Assembly: GCF_007097145.1 (NCBI RefSeq)
Contig: NZ_VJVZ01000002.1
Location: 248,001 to 312,000, forward strand
Direction: 5' to 3'
Origin: Flavobacterium zepuense
Lineage (GTDB): Bacteria; Bacteroidota; Bacteroidia; Flavobacteriales; Flavobacteriaceae
Length of the DNA stretch: 64,000 nt
Positions 34,751 through 44,293 of this stretch are shown here, in pieces. The notes beneath the pieces are model-generated. The model saw only the letters and a program-made list of their open reading frames with translations. It made no database searches and was not told the origin of the DNA. Position 1 is the first letter of the stretch. The number at the start of each line of letters is the position of its first letter. The position numbers were made by a program, and so were the translations under genes.

Positions 34751-35845
34751 ATGAATGTAAATCCTCCAGTTTTTTCGAAAACCGACTCATTAAAATTCTT
34801 CCGGACGCTTACTAAACGCGTTAACGACTATTTTAAGGATAATAACCTTAAAAAAACCGGTAACTGGAAGCTGCACCTAAAAACCATCATAATGTTCTCG
34901 TTGTACCTGGCTCCCTATTTTGTGTTATTAACACTGCACTTACCGGCCTGGGCACAGTTGCTGCTTACCATTATTATGGGTGTGGGCATGGCGGGCATAG
35001 GCATGAATGTTATGCACGATGCCAACCACGGGTCGTACTCCGGTAAAAACTGGCTTAATAAAATAATGGGCGGCAGTATGTACCTGCTTGCCGGCAATGT
35101 AAACAACTGGCAGGTGCAGCACAATGTTTTGCACCATACGTATACTAACATTCATGGGCATGATGAGGATCTTGAAGCCGGACGTATTATCCGTTTCTCT
35201 AAATCGGCGGACTGGATGTGGATTCATAAATTTCAGCACTATTACTCTATTTTCCTTTACGGACTCCTAACCTTTAACTGGGCTATTACTACCGATATTA
35301 AACAAATGAGACGCTATATTAAACGTGGCTTATCGTACGGAAAATTTCAAAGCCCCGTAAAGCAATGGACCATATTGGTTATTACTAAAATTATTTACGT
35401 TTCGGTTTGGTTAGTGTTACCAATGGTATTGGGCATAACCTGGTGGAAGGTACTAATAGGCTTTTTCGTGATGCACTATGTTGCAGGGTTAATATTAAGT
35501 GTTGTTTTTCAGTTGGCACATATTGTAGAAGAAACCGACAACCCAACACCTAACGAACTCGGCGAAATGGAAAATACCTGGGCCATACACCAATTGTACA
35601 CCACAGCTAATTTTGCTACTAAAAACCGTTTTGTAAACTGGTTTACGGGTGGCCTTAACCACCAGATAGAGCACCATATTTTCCCTAATATAAGCCACGT
35701 GCATTATAAAAAATTATCTGAGATAGTAAAGCAAACGGCACGCGAGCACAACCTGCCTTACCATGAGTTTAAAACCATGAGGGGGGCTATTGCGGCACAC
35801 TTTAAGCATCTTAAAGAACTGGGTATGGAACCCGCATTAAATTAA
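34751..35845 (+). CDS. Membrane fatty acid (acyl-CoA/acyl-lipid) desaturase
   Basis: A 364-residue di-iron membrane enzyme that puts a double bond into fatty acyl chains. Three histidine boxes are present: HDANH (in NVMHDANHGSYS), HNVLHHTYTN and HQIEHHIFP. The HQIEHH form, with Gln before the last box, is shared with front-end (delta-5/6) desaturases, though no cytochrome b5 domain is present. About four membrane helices. ATG 34751 is preferred over the TTG at 34727 inside the -7 element. Aminotransferase gene follows 25 bases downstream. Confidence 0.92.
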   Translation: MNVNPPVFSKTDSLKFFRTLTKRVNDYFKDNNLKKTGNWKLHLKTIIMFSLYLAPYFVLLTLHLPAWAQLLLTIIMGVGMAGIGMNVMHDANHGSYSGKNWLNKIMGGSMYLLAGNVNNWQVQHNVLHHTYTNIHGHDEDLEAGRIIRFSKSADWMWIHKFQHYYSIFLYGLLTFNWAITTDIKQMRRYIKRGLSYGKFQSPVKQWTILVITKIIYVSVWLVLPMVLGITWWKVLIGFFVMHYVAGLILSVVFQLAHIVEETDNPTPNELGEMENTWAIHQLYTTANFATKNRFVNWFTGGLNHQIEHHIFPNISHVHYKKLSEIVKQTAREHNLPYHEFKTMRGAIAAHFKHLKELGMEPALN

Positions 35846-35870
35846 ATAAATTTAAAACCACTATACAACA

Positions 35871-37058
35871 ATGAGCGCGCTTTCAGACAGGATTAATAAC
35901 TTATCTACATCGCAAACACTTGCAATGGCTGCAAAAGCCAGGGAACTTAAAGCACAGGGTAAAGACATTATAAGCCTTAGTTTAGGTGAACCCGATTTTA
36001 ATACCCCCGATTTTATTAAAGAGGCTGCCATACAGGCCATACACGATAATTACAGCACGTACTCCCCTGTAGACGGTTACGCAGAGCTTAAGGATGCTAT
36101 TTGCCGCAAGTTTAAACGCGATAACAATCTTGACTATAAGCCATCGCAAATTGTTGTTTCTACCGGAGCCAAGCAATCGCTTTACAACCTTTGCCAGGTG
36201 TTGCTAAACCCAGGCGATGAGTGTATACTGCCTGCCCCATACTGGGTAAGCTATGCTGAAATGGTTAAAATGGCCGAGGCCAACCCTGTAGAAGTACCTA
36301 CTACTATAGAGAGCGACTTTAAAATAACACCGGCACAGCTTGAGGCGGCTATTACACCAAAAACCAAGCTTATTATGTTCAGTTCGCCTTGTAACCCAAG
36401 CGGATCTGTTTATAATGAAGCCGAGCTTACTGCCCTTGCACGTGTGTTAGACAACTACCCTAACATATATGTAGTAAGCGATGAGATATATGAGCACATT
36501 AACTTTTCGGGCAATTTTTGCAGTATAGCAACTATTCCGGGTATGTTTGATAAAACCATTACCGTAAACGGTGTAGCTAAAGCTTTTGCCATGACCGGCT
36601 GGAGGATAGGCTACATTGGCGGTCCCGAATTTATTGCTAAAGCCTGTACTAAAATGCAGGGCCAGGTAACAAGCGGTGCCAACAGTATTGCACAGCGTGC
36701 TACCATTACTGCGGTAGATGCAGATCCTGCTGTGTTAAAAGATATGGTCGCTGCATTCCACAGCCGTAGAGATTTAGTTGTTGGTTTGCTAAAAGAAATT
36801 CCGGGTGTTAAGATAAATGTTCCTGAAGGTGCGTTTTACGTTTTCCCTGATGTATCTTCTTTCTTTGGAAAAACATTACGAGGCGTTGAAATCAAAAATG
36901 CCGACGACCTTTCTATGTACCTTTTAGAGCACGCTAATGTTGCTACTGTAACCGGCGATGCTTTTGGTAACCCGGACTGTATTAGGTTCTCTTACGCTAC
37001 CAGCGAAGAAATTTTAACCGAAGCATTAAAACGAATAAAAGAGGCATTAGCCGCTTAA
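35871..37058 (+). CDS. PLP-dependent class I aminotransferase (aspartate-type)
   Basis: A 395-residue fold-type I enzyme of the aspartate aminotransferase I-gamma group (AspC/AspB-like of Bacteroidota). The PLP Lys is in NGVAKAFAMTGWRIGYIGG; other motifs are SLGEPDFNTP, STGAKQSLYN, APYWVSY, SSPCNPSG, and VSDEIYEHI. Likely L-aspartate:2-oxoglutarate, but related sequences accept prephenate or aromatic substrates. A terminator follows. Confidence 0.93.
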   Translation: MSALSDRINNLSTSQTLAMAAKARELKAQGKDIISLSLGEPDFNTPDFIKEAAIQAIHDNYSTYSPVDGYAELKDAICRKFKRDNNLDYKPSQIVVSTGAKQSLYNLCQVLLNPGDECILPAPYWVSYAEMVKMAEANPVEVPTTIESDFKITPAQLEAAITPKTKLIMFSSPCNPSGSVYNEAELTALARVLDNYPNIYVVSDEIYEHINFSGNFCSIATIPGMFDKTITVNGVAKAFAMTGWRIGYIGGPEFIAKACTKMQGQVTSGANSIAQRATITAVDADPAVLKDMVAAFHSRRDLVVGLLKEIPGVKINVPEGAFYVFPDVSSFFGKTLRGVEIKNADDLSMYLLEHANVATVTGDAFGNPDCIRFSYATSEEILTEALKRIKEALAA

Positions 37059-37069
37059 TTATACAGAGG

Positions 37070-37093
37070 GTCCCGCAATAGCGGGACTTTTTT
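37070..37093 (+). terminator. Rho-independent terminator after the aminotransferase
   Basis: GTCCCGC (37070-37076) and GCGGGAC (37081-37087) with loop AATA, followed by six T's. Confidence 0.9.
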
Positions 37094-37140
37094 AATTCAA
37101 ATAGGTTGTTATCTTTTATAAATAGAAAATAATTTATTTA

Positions 37141-37170
37141 TGTACATTATTTTGTACATTTGCAAGTACA
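37141..37170 (+). promoter_or_regulatory. Operator/promoter of the yefM-yoeB pair
   Basis: TGTACA at 37141 and 37153 and AGTACA at 37165 repeat with exact 12-base spacing. The -7 element TACATTTG (37155-37162) overlaps the middle copy. This arrangement fits self-repression by the antitoxin-toxin complex, as known for other YefM-YoeB pairs. Confidence 0.6.
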
Positions 37171-37181
37171 TACTTCACAAT

Positions 37182-37436
37182 ATGAAAACGATAAGCGTAA
37201 CTGATTTGAGGAAAAATCTAAAAGAAACACTTGATAGTGTAAGCAGTAATAATCAGGAAATTATTGTGCACCGCCCTAATAATGAGGATGTTGTAATAAT
37301 ATCGTTAGCTGATTATAATTCGCTTAATGAAACATCTTACTTATTATCATCAGAAAAAAACAGGGAACGGCTTTTATTAGGTGTCAATCAGGTAAAGCAG
37401 GGTAAAACTACCAAAATAAACCTGGATGAGCTTTAG
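37182..37436 (+). CDS. yefM: Antitoxin of YefM/Phd family
   Basis: An 84-residue antitoxin starting at MKTISVTDLRKNLKETLDSV, the classic Phd/YefM N-terminal DNA-binding fold, with IIVHRPNNEDVVIISLADYNSLNET and a flexible toxin-binding tail. The in-frame start at 37140 lies in the operator and is rejected. It overlaps the toxin gene by 11 bases, so the two are translationally coupled. The pair is inserted between a metabolic aminotransferase gene and purT. Confidence 0.93.
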   Translation: MKTISVTDLRKNLKETLDSVSSNNQEIIVHRPNNEDVVIISLADYNSLNETSYLLSSEKNRERLLLGVNQVKQGKTTKINLDEL

Positions 37437-37689
37437 TATTGAATTTACTGAAACTGCTTTAGAGGATTATAATTTTTGGAAGAAAACGAATAATATTCAG
37501 GTTCTTAATAAAATTAAATCGCTTTTAGCCAACATGAAGGATACGCCATTTACTGGCATCGGGCAACCCGAAGCTTTACGGCATGAGCTAAACGGCTATT
37601 ATAGCAGGAGAATAAATAAAGAACACCGTATTGTATATACCGTAGACAACACTATTATATATGTAGTTCAGCTACGGGGTCATTATTAA
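37426..37689 (+). CDS. yoeB: YoeB family mRNA-interferase toxin
   Basis: An 87-residue ribosome-dependent ribonuclease toxin. Typical stretches are [36 protein letters not shown] with the catalytic Glu (GQPE), [16 protein letters not shown] with the catalytic Arg, and a C-terminal HY carrying the catalytic His. The last residues read LRGHY where many YoeB have CRYHY; the His and Tyr are kept, so activity is expected. Regulated with yefM by the upstream operator. Confidence 0.94.
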   Translation: MSFSIEFTETALEDYNFWKKTNNIQVLNKIKSLLANMKDTPFTGIGQPEALRHELNGYYSRRINKEHRIVYTVDNTIIYVVQLRGHY

Positions 37690-37714
37690 TCAAACACATC
37701 ATATAAAATATATA

Positions 37715-38884
37715 ATGCAAAAAAAGATAGTACTATTAGGATCGGGAGAATTGGGTAAAGAATTTGTAATTGCCGCACAACGTATAGGCCAAACCGTTAT
37801 TGCGGTAGACAGCTATGCCAATGCACCCGCTATGCAGGTTGCCCATGGTTTTGAAGTGATCAACATGCTTGACGGCGATGCCCTTGATGCTGTTATTGCC
37901 AAACACAACCCTGATTTTATAGTTCCGGAAATTGAGGCCATCCGTACCGAGCGTTTTTACGATTACGAGAAACAGGGCATTACAGTAGTGCCATCGGCTA
38001 AGGCAGCCAACTTTACCATGAACCGTAAAGCCATACGCGACCTGGCAGCGAAAGACCTGGGGCTTCGCACCGCTAACTATCGTTACGCAACATCGGCTGA
38101 AGAGCTTCAAAAAGCTGTTGCCGAAGTAGGCATACCATGTGTGGTTAAGCCATTAATGTCGTCATCAGGTAAAGGGCAGAGCACTATTAAAACACAGGAG
38201 GACATTGAGAAAGCATGGAAGTATGCCGTTGAGGGTTCCCGTGGCGATGTGGTAGAGGTTATTGTGGAGGCATTTGTGAATTTTAATTCGGAGATTACCC
38301 TGCTTACCGTTACGCAAAACAACAACCCAGCCCTGTTTTGCAGCCCTATTGGCCACCGCCAGGAGCGCGGCGATTACCAGGAAAGCTGGCAGCCTGCCAA
38401 TGTTACTGATGCTGCCCTTGCTGAAGCCCAGGACATGGCCCGTAAAGTTACCGAAGCCCTTGGTGGTGCAGGTATCTTTGGTGTAGAATTTTTCCTTACG
38501 GATGAAGGTGTGTATTTCTCTGAACTATCGCCACGCCCGCATGATACCGGCATGGTCACCCTTGCCGGCACACAAAATTTTAATGAATTTGAATTGCACT
38601 TACGTACGATATTAAGCCTGCCAATAGCAGAAATTACTCTTGAAAAAGCCGGTGCAAGTGCTGTTATATTAGCAAGCGATACCAGCGACAGCCCTACATT
38701 TAGCGGTGTAGAAAAAATCGCGGCCCTGCCTAAAACCGATTTCAGGTTGTTTGGCAAGCCTACCACACGCCCTTATCGCCGTATGGGTGTAGCGCTTGTT
38801 AGCGATACAGTAGCTACACCCGTTGAAGGCATTGTTGAGAAAGCTAAAGCGGCTGCGGCATTGGTAACGGTAAATCCAAAATAA
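37715..38884 (+). CDS. purT: Formate-dependent phosphoribosylglycinamide formyltransferase
   Basis: Third step of purine synthesis using formate and ATP. A 389-residue ATP-grasp enzyme: [20 protein letters not shown] (N-terminal), [26 protein letters not shown] (ATP site), [46 protein letters not shown]. Downstream of the toxin-antitoxin pair by 25 bases. Identification is firm from these signatures. Confidence 0.96.
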   Translation: MQKKIVLLGSGELGKEFVIAAQRIGQTVIAVDSYANAPAMQVAHGFEVINMLDGDALDAVIAKHNPDFIVPEIEAIRTERFYDYEKQGITVVPSAKAANFTMNRKAIRDLAAKDLGLRTANYRYATSAEELQKAVAEVGIPCVVKPLMSSSGKGQSTIKTQEDIEKAWKYAVEGSRGDVVEVIVEAFVNFNSEITLLTVTQNNNPALFCSPIGHRQERGDYQESWQPANVTDAALAEAQDMARKVTEALGGAGIFGVEFFLTDEGVYFSELSPRPHDTGMVTLAGTQNFNEFELHLRTILSLPIAEITLEKAGASAVILASDTSDSPTFSGVEKIAALPKTDFRLFGKPTTRPYRRMGVALVSDTVATPVEGIVEKAKAAAALVTVNPK

Positions 38885-38945
38885 CATACATCGTTGTTTT
38901 ATAATATCAAAACTGTACTTTTACAAAAAATAACAAACCTATTTT

Positions 38946-39398
38946 ATGAAAAAAATATTTTCGATCATTGCATTCATGTCAATGGCCATGCTTGTATCAT
39001 GTAACGATGCACAAAGTAAAGCTGAGAGCACCGCAAAAAGCTTTTTAGAGGCTAATGCCAATGCTGATTTTGCCGAAGCAAAAAAATATTGTGATGCTAA
39101 CGCCGCCATGATGATAGGCATGCTGGAAGGCATGATAGATGCCGCTAAAAAAGAAGAAATTAAAAGCAAGGATATTAAAATAAACATAATATCAACCGAA
39201 GTTAAAGATAACACAGCGGTCGTAAAATATAAAGTAGTAAGCAAAGGCAGCCCTGAAACTTCAGAAAAACAGCTTGACCTTATTAAAGAAGGCGAAGACT
39301 GGAAAGTTACCCTTGGTAATAAAACTCCAAATGGAAGTACAGCGCCAACTGCGCCTGCACCATCGGCTGAAGCGCCTGCAACAGCTCCTGCTCAGTAG
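38946..39398 (+). CDS. Small lipoprotein with DUF4878-like domain
   Basis: A 150-residue lipoprotein. Signal MKKIFSIIAFMSMAMLVSC with lipobox LVSC. The ~95-residue body (SFLEANANADFAEAKKYCD, IISTEVKDNTAVVKYKV, GEDWKVTLG) fits the DUF4878/NTF2-like group of bacterial lipoproteins. The last 25 residues are Pro/Ala/Thr-rich and end APATAPAQ, nearly the same as the tail of the lipoprotein at 55817 (APATTPAQ). Envelope role unknown. Confidence 0.8.
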   Translation: MKKIFSIIAFMSMAMLVSCNDAQSKAESTAKSFLEANANADFAEAKKYCDANAAMMIGMLEGMIDAAKKEEIKSKDIKINIISTEVKDNTAVVKYKVVSKGSPETSEKQLDLIKEGEDWKVTLGNKTPNGSTAPTAPAPSAEAPATAPAQ

Positions 39399-39420
39399 TA
39401 TATTGGATTTATAAAACACA

Positions 39421-39447
39421 AAACGCTGCCCCTATTGGCAGCGTTTT
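39421..39447. terminator. Bidirectional terminator between lipoprotein and membrane-protein genes
   Basis: AAACGCTGCC and GGCAGCGTTT form a 10-bp stem with T's after, lying between converging genes. Confidence 0.88.
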
Positions 39448-39473
39448 TTATGATTTATATTTAAAACGTCAGT

Positions 39474-41102
39474 TTACTTCCCTCCTAACTTTAAGTTATC
39501 AAAGGTAGAAACGTCTATCACTTCTTCGTTATCTAAATCAAATGAAATAGTAATGCTGTCGCCTACCTGTGTTACCGGCAGCTCATTACTAAGCTGCGAT
39601 GAACCGATAAATATTTTAGGAGATCCCTGCACGGTAAAGTAGTAAAAACTGTTGCCATTTTTAATATCGCTTTGTATACGGGTTACAACATTTTGTAAAG
39701 TTTTGCGGTTGGCCTGTGCCGTAGGGTTAATACGGTTACCGGCCATGTTAAACACATTTTTATAGCTCATAAGTGTTTCGCGCATTGTGTTGCCCACGCC
39801 CACAATGGTATAATCGCCTATTGCAACCATAGCATACATTTTTACGAGTCCGCCGCCGTCTTTTAGCGTCATAACATATGTTGGGATGTTGTTTATGTTG
39901 TACGGGATAGGCAATGAGGCTTTATACCCTTTTTCCTGCACCTTACCTTCGGCAGACCGTTGTGCCGCATACTCTGTAGCACCGCTTTGGTTGTACATGG
40001 TAGCCTCTTTAGTGCGGGTATCTACAAGCATAAACCCAACGGCCGATTCTTCCTTACCAACAGATGATACTCCGGTGTACCAATATGACCTGTTGTCGTG
40101 GCCATACACAAGCGTTAGGCCTTCGGTAATCATAAGCTTGTCCTCATTACTAAAGTTCCAGTAGCCGTGTACATATTCGCCCCAGTCGGCCAGTTGCTCC
40201 TCAATAAATTCTATTGGCTGAATGCGGTCTATCCACGCAGGTACTTTATCAATACTGTATTCTTTAATATCGCCGGTTTGCGCATCAACCGTAATAATAC
40301 CTGTGGCATCGTTACCGGCAAAGCTAATTTTTTTACGATATTTTGTAACTACCCAATAGGGCTTACCCTGCTCGTCTATTTCAAAATTATAATCGGCAAG
40401 TCCGGTAGCTTCATAACCACTAAAATAAAGGTGGCGCTGTATTTCGTCTCCAAAAAACGCATTAGGCTGAAACCTTACTTTAAGGTCTTTCCCGCCAAGA
40501 TCCTGCACAAGCTTAACATCACGCTCATTTGTGGCACTTACCATTACATAACCTTCAGTACCGGCGGTATTGTTAAGCCATTTAAAAAATCCTGAATGCA
40601 GTAAAGGCGCAACCCAGTACAGTTGGTCGTTAACTTTCTGAATAAAAAATTCGCCAAGTTCGGCTTTGCTGCCCAATGCAGGGTCAGATCCTAATATTTT
40701 TTCACCCAACAGGGTGGCAAGTTCTTCATCAACCACGCGAATACGGTCTAACGATATAGGTGCTATGTGGTTGGTTATCTTTTCACCTTTGTGTACTTTA
40801 CCTATCATACCTCTGTAAGCATCACTCCTAAAGATGGGCGCAGTGGTTACTAACGGCACAATTGTAATATACAGCAGTATAACAACTATACCTATAAGCG
40901 GTATGCGGTGCCATTTTGTAAATTTAAATGTGGTTTTACCGGCTTTCATTTCCGGCCTTATGGTTATGGCTATGCTTAAAACAAACAATACCAAAAGCAT
41001 AATTGGCAACTGCATAAACCCATAATTAATAACGGGCATACCAAAATACAGGAATAAAAATGCTAAAAAAGCCAATGGCAATACAAATAAATATTTTTTC
41101 AT
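39474..41102 (-). CDS. Conserved-looking membrane protein with large periplasmic domain, function unknown
   Basis: A 542-residue protein. Three N-terminal membrane helices (~5-22, 32-48, 68-90) are followed by a ~450-residue soluble domain. Segments such as TGIITVDAQTGDIKEYSIDKVPAWIDRI recall PepSY-type repeats, and YVMVSATNERDVKLVQDL and FMLVDTRTKEATMYNQSGATEYAAQRSAEGK look like conserved blocks of an uncharacterised family. I cannot name it securely. It is divergent from the two-component operon. No catalytic motif recognised. Confidence 0.6.
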   Translation of the reverse strand: MKKYLFVLPLAFLAFLFLYFGMPVINYGFMQLPIMLLVLFVLSIAITIRPEMKAGKTTFKFTKWHRIPLIGIVVILLYITIVPLVTTAPIFRSDAYRGMIGKVHKGEKITNHIAPISLDRIRVVDEELATLLGEKILGSDPALGSKAELGEFFIQKVNDQLYWVAPLLHSGFFKWLNNTAGTEGYVMVSATNERDVKLVQDLGGKDLKVRFQPNAFFGDEIQRHLYFSGYEATGLADYNFEIDEQGKPYWVVTKYRKKISFAGNDATGIITVDAQTGDIKEYSIDKVPAWIDRIQPIEFIEEQLADWGEYVHGYWNFSNEDKLMITEGLTLVYGHDNRSYWYTGVSSVGKEESAVGFMLVDTRTKEATMYNQSGATEYAAQRSAEGKVQEKGYKASLPIPYNINNIPTYVMTLKDGGGLVKMYAMVAIGDYTIVGVGNTMRETLMSYKNVFNMAGNRINPTAQANRKTLQNVVTRIQSDIKNGNSFYYFTVQGSPKIFIGSSQLSNELPVTQVGDSITISFDLDNEEVIDVSTFDNLKLGGK

Positions 41103-41331
41103 TTTAGGTGGTTTTGGTATATTAGTCGGTATTGTTGCATAAAGTTACAGGGAAATATTTAAGATTTTTTATTTAAGATTTAAAGTGAGTGATATTAAAT
41201 GAACGGCTTAAGAGAACAGATGGCTTTCTTATGTAAAAGGTTAGGCAAATCCGGTTCATTTTTTTTTAACATGTATATCGGTCAAAAATAGGTTTGCAGG
41301 ATATTTATGTAAATCTTTACCACACAATTAC

Positions 41332-41339
41332 TATTTTTG
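41332..41339 (+). promoter_or_regulatory. -7 element TATTTTTG for the two-component operon
   Basis: TATTTTTG lies 24 bases upstream of the response regulator ATG (41364). Confidence 0.45.
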
Positions 41340-41363
41340 TTGTAATTACCCTAATTACTTTAT

Positions 41364-42038
41364 ATGAAGCTGCTGATTGTTGAAGACGAACCCAATTTGT
41401 TATCGGTTATCCGAAAGGGTTTATCTGAGAAAAACCATGACGTTAGTGCCGCGTTGGACGGCACCACAGCGCTGGAAATGATTGCTGAAACCTCTTTTGA
41501 CGTTATTGTTTTAGATGTAATGCTACCTGATATTAATGGAATAGAAATTTGCCGCAGGCTTAGGGCAGCGGGTAATTTTGTGCCAATATTGATGCTAACC
41601 GCACTTAACAGCAGCGAAAATATTGTGGCGGGCCTTAACACAGGCGCCGATGATTATATGGCCAAGCCCTTTAGGTTTACTGAGCTTGAAGCGCGTATAA
41701 ATGCCCTTGCACGCCGCGCATCGCAGGAGCATAAAACTCCGGAGACTATTACAATAGAAGATCTTACCATAAACCTTCGCACTAAAACCGTAAGCCGCGG
41801 CGAAGACACAATAGCGCTTACCGCCAAAGAATTTGGACTTTTGTATTATTTAGCAAAGAATACTAAGACCATACTATCGCGCGAAAAGATACTGGATAAC
41901 GTTTGGAACATTAATTTTGACATGAATACTAATGTGGTAGATGTTTACATTAATTACCTGCGCAATAAAATTGATAAACCGTACCCTAACAAGCTCATTC
42001 ATACTATTAAAGGGTTAGGCTATGTGCTTAAAGCATAA
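41364..42038 (+). CDS. OmpR-family response regulator
   Basis: A 224-residue transcription factor. The receiver domain (~1-115) has the acidic pair in LIVEDEPN, phosphoacceptor Asp in VIVLDVMLPDING, Thr in MLTAL and Lys in MAKPF. The winged helix (~130-224) has TAKEFGLLYYLAKN, LDNVWNINFDMNTNVVDVYINYLRNKID and IHTIKGLGYVL. It is 3 bases upstream of the histidine kinase. Targets unknown; the USP-like and bestrophin genes downstream are good candidates. Confidence 0.95.
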   Translation: MKLLIVEDEPNLLSVIRKGLSEKNHDVSAALDGTTALEMIAETSFDVIVLDVMLPDINGIEICRRLRAAGNFVPILMLTALNSSENIVAGLNTGADDYMAKPFRFTELEARINALARRASQEHKTPETITIEDLTINLRTKTVSRGEDTIALTAKEFGLLYYLAKNTKTILSREKILDNVWNINFDMNTNVVDVYINYLRNKIDKPYPNKLIHTIKGLGYVLKA

Positions 42039-42041
42039 CGC

Positions 42042-43457
42042 ATGCAGATAAAAAAAAAAATAACCATTACTTATGTAGCGCTTTCGGGCGTAAGCACGTT
42101 GCTGCTGTGCATAGTGGTGTTTTTTCTTTTTAAACGCAATAACGAATATTATTTTGTTAAGCGGCTGGTAGACAGGGCAAAGATAGTTGCATCGATACAT
42201 TACCAGGAAGACCCCGAAAAGGCCAATTATTACCGTGCGCTTAAAGAAAATGGCCTGCCGGAGCTTATAGATGAGCATGAGTATGTGCTTAAGGTAAACG
42301 GGCCTGATTCTTTTGAATACAATACCGCCCTTAACCTGCCTCCTGAATTTTATAGTGACGTTATGAAAACCGGAAGCGGCTGGTTTGCCGAAGGCTACAC
42401 GTATTATTACGCCCAAATATTTAACGAGAACGGACTTAAGTATATGGTTATAGTATCGGCAAAAGACCGGCGGGGCAATACTACAACTTTGTATATTTTA
42501 AGGATAATGTTATTTGGCGGACTTGCATTCCTGTTGCTTGCTTACTTTTTAGGCCGGTTCCTTGCCCGCAGGGTTATTAATCCGGTAGCACGCATAACTA
42601 AGGAGGTTAACCGCATTAGTGCGTCTAACCTGCATAATCGGCTACCGATGCCCGATGCCGATGAGTCGGACGAAATATACGAACTTACCAAAACGTTTAA
42701 TAATATGCTTGACAGGCTGGAGACAAGTTTTGAAATCCAGGCCAACTTTATAAACAACGCATCCCACGAGCTTAAAACTCCTATAACTACCATAATTGCC
42801 GAGACTGAAATAGCGCTTCTTAAAGAACGCGACCCCGGCGAATATGAGGAGGTACTTACTAATATACACCAGCAGGCAACGCGCCTGGGCAATCTTACCG
42901 AAAGCCTGCTGAAGCTTACACAAACCGGTTACGACGGTCAGAAACAGGTTCAGGATATCGCCCGCCTTGATGAATTGCTTATTGATGTGAAAGCCGATCT
43001 TGACAGGCTGTATCCTAACAACCGCGTTACCTTAAGGCTTAACGATATGCCAGACGACCAAAAACTGCTTAAACTGCCATGCAACCGTGCCTTGTTAGAA
43101 CTCGCTATTGGCAATATTATAAGCAACGGGGTTAAGTACAGTAACAATGAAGAAGTTTTTGTAAACCTAAAGGCTAACGATGTTGGCATTCATATTTCTA
43201 TTAGTGATATTGGTATTGGTATACCACCCGAAGATATTCCGCATTTATACGAGCCATTCTTTAGGGGCAAAGAAGCATCCCGGTATAATGGCTATGGCCT
43301 TGGCCTCCCTCTTGCCATGAAAATTATCCGTATGCATAATGGTAACCTTACCGTACAGTCAGAACCCGGTAAAGGCACCGTAGTATCTATTATTTTTTAT
43401 CGTGAAAAATTTGATCCTAAAAACCTTATCGTCAATGTTAGAAAATCTAACGGATAA
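42042..43457 (+). CDS. Membrane sensor histidine kinase
   Basis: A 471-residue kinase. Two membrane helices (~10-28 and ~160-180) enclose a ~130-residue periplasmic sensor with Tyr/Glu-rich sequence (EGYTYYYAQIF) and no recognised ligand domain. A HAMP domain follows (RRVINPVARITKEVNRISASNL), then HisKA with the phosphoacceptor His in NASHELKTPITT, and the ATPase domain with ELAIGNIISNGVKYS, DIGIGIPPEDIP and GYGLGLPLAMKI. Partner of the upstream response regulator. Confidence 0.95.
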   Translation: MQIKKKITITYVALSGVSTLLLCIVVFFLFKRNNEYYFVKRLVDRAKIVASIHYQEDPEKANYYRALKENGLPELIDEHEYVLKVNGPDSFEYNTALNLPPEFYSDVMKTGSGWFAEGYTYYYAQIFNENGLKYMVIVSAKDRRGNTTTLYILRIMLFGGLAFLLLAYFLGRFLARRVINPVARITKEVNRISASNLHNRLPMPDADESDEIYELTKTFNNMLDRLETSFEIQANFINNASHELKTPITTIIAETEIALLKERDPGEYEEVLTNIHQQATRLGNLTESLLKLTQTGYDGQKQVQDIARLDELLIDVKADLDRLYPNNRVTLRLNDMPDDQKLLKLPCNRALLELAIGNIISNGVKYSNNEEVFVNLKANDVGIHISISDIGIGIPPEDIPHLYEPFFRGKEASRYNGYGLGLPLAMKIIRMHNGNLTVQSEPGKGTVVSIIFYREKFDPKNLIVNVRKSNG

Positions 43458-43537
43458 TCTAAGGAAAATCTAATTCAAATTTAAACCCACTCTAATGTTG
43501 TAGTAGTTAATTTGTAGTGTATCAAGCAATTTACACT

Positions 43538-44263
43538 ATGAAAAATATACTCATACCCACTATTCTTGAAGCCGATACGGTGGGCGCTGTTAAAACGGCC
43601 GCCAAACATGCATCAGGACAAAATTGTGCCGTTGTATTGATGTTATTGTGCGATGTGCCCGATACGTATTCAGCTGGCTACCTGCTGCAAAAAATAACTC
43701 CCGGTTATACTGCAGCACAGTCAGCCGTGCTTAACAAATGCAAAGAAATTATAAAAAATACTCCAAACTGCGTATTGCAGGTACATATTCAGCATGGTAT
43801 ATCGGCACCTTTACTCAAAGGGCTTATAGAACACAAGGGTATTGGCCTAACTATACTAACAACTTCCTATAAGCAGGAGCAGCAAAAAATACACCGCTAC
43901 TGCACTGCATTGCTTTTAAACAGTAAGTGCCCTTTGTTACATCTTGGGCAAAACTGTACGGGCCAGCTGCTTAGCAAAGCTATGTATCTGGAACAGGAAA
44001 AAACCACAGTGGGTTTGCAGGAAGTTCAGGACATGATTAACGACCGTTTTAGTTTTACCATTGTAAGCCGTGCCATGCTTGCCAGCGAACAGGACCCCGA
44101 AGACCTTGCGCCCATGCTTGCCGAAGCAATTTTTAAGAATGATATTGACGTACTTGTAGAAACACGGAAGCCTGAAAAAGTTAAGCTTAACAGGAAAAGC
44201 CATTCCGTTGTAAACGAAGCTTTGGGTATGCCAGTATTATCGCTTTACGAAGGGGTTTTATAA
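43538..44263 (+). CDS. Universal stress protein-like protein
   Basis: A 241-residue protein starting at MKNILIPTILEADTVGAVKTAAKHA, the typical UspA beta1-alpha1 opening, with a VHIQHGISAPLLKGLIEHKGIGLTIL Rossmann-like middle. The ATP-binding G-x2-G-x9-G(S/T) motif of UspA is not clear. The second half (~140-241) looks like a diverged partner domain (FSFTIVSRAML, IDVLVETRKP). Located between a histidine kinase and a bestrophin gene, 80 and 30 bases away. Probably stress-related, mechanism unknown. Confidence 0.7.
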   Translation: MKNILIPTILEADTVGAVKTAAKHASGQNCAVVLMLLCDVPDTYSAGYLLQKITPGYTAAQSAVLNKCKEIIKNTPNCVLQVHIQHGISAPLLKGLIEHKGIGLTILTTSYKQEQQKIHRYCTALLLNSKCPLLHLGQNCTGQLLSKAMYLEQEKTTVGLQEVQDMINDRFSFTIVSRAMLASEQDPEDLAPMLAEAIFKNDIDVLVETRKPEKVKLNRKSHSVVNEALGMPVLSLYEGVL

Positions 44264-44293
44264 TCATGTCTATTAACAATTAAAGAGAAGATT

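Noticed and set aside
37426..37689. Toxin might be inactive because of the altered LRGHY end
   Set aside because: The catalytic Glu, Arg, His and Tyr are all still present.
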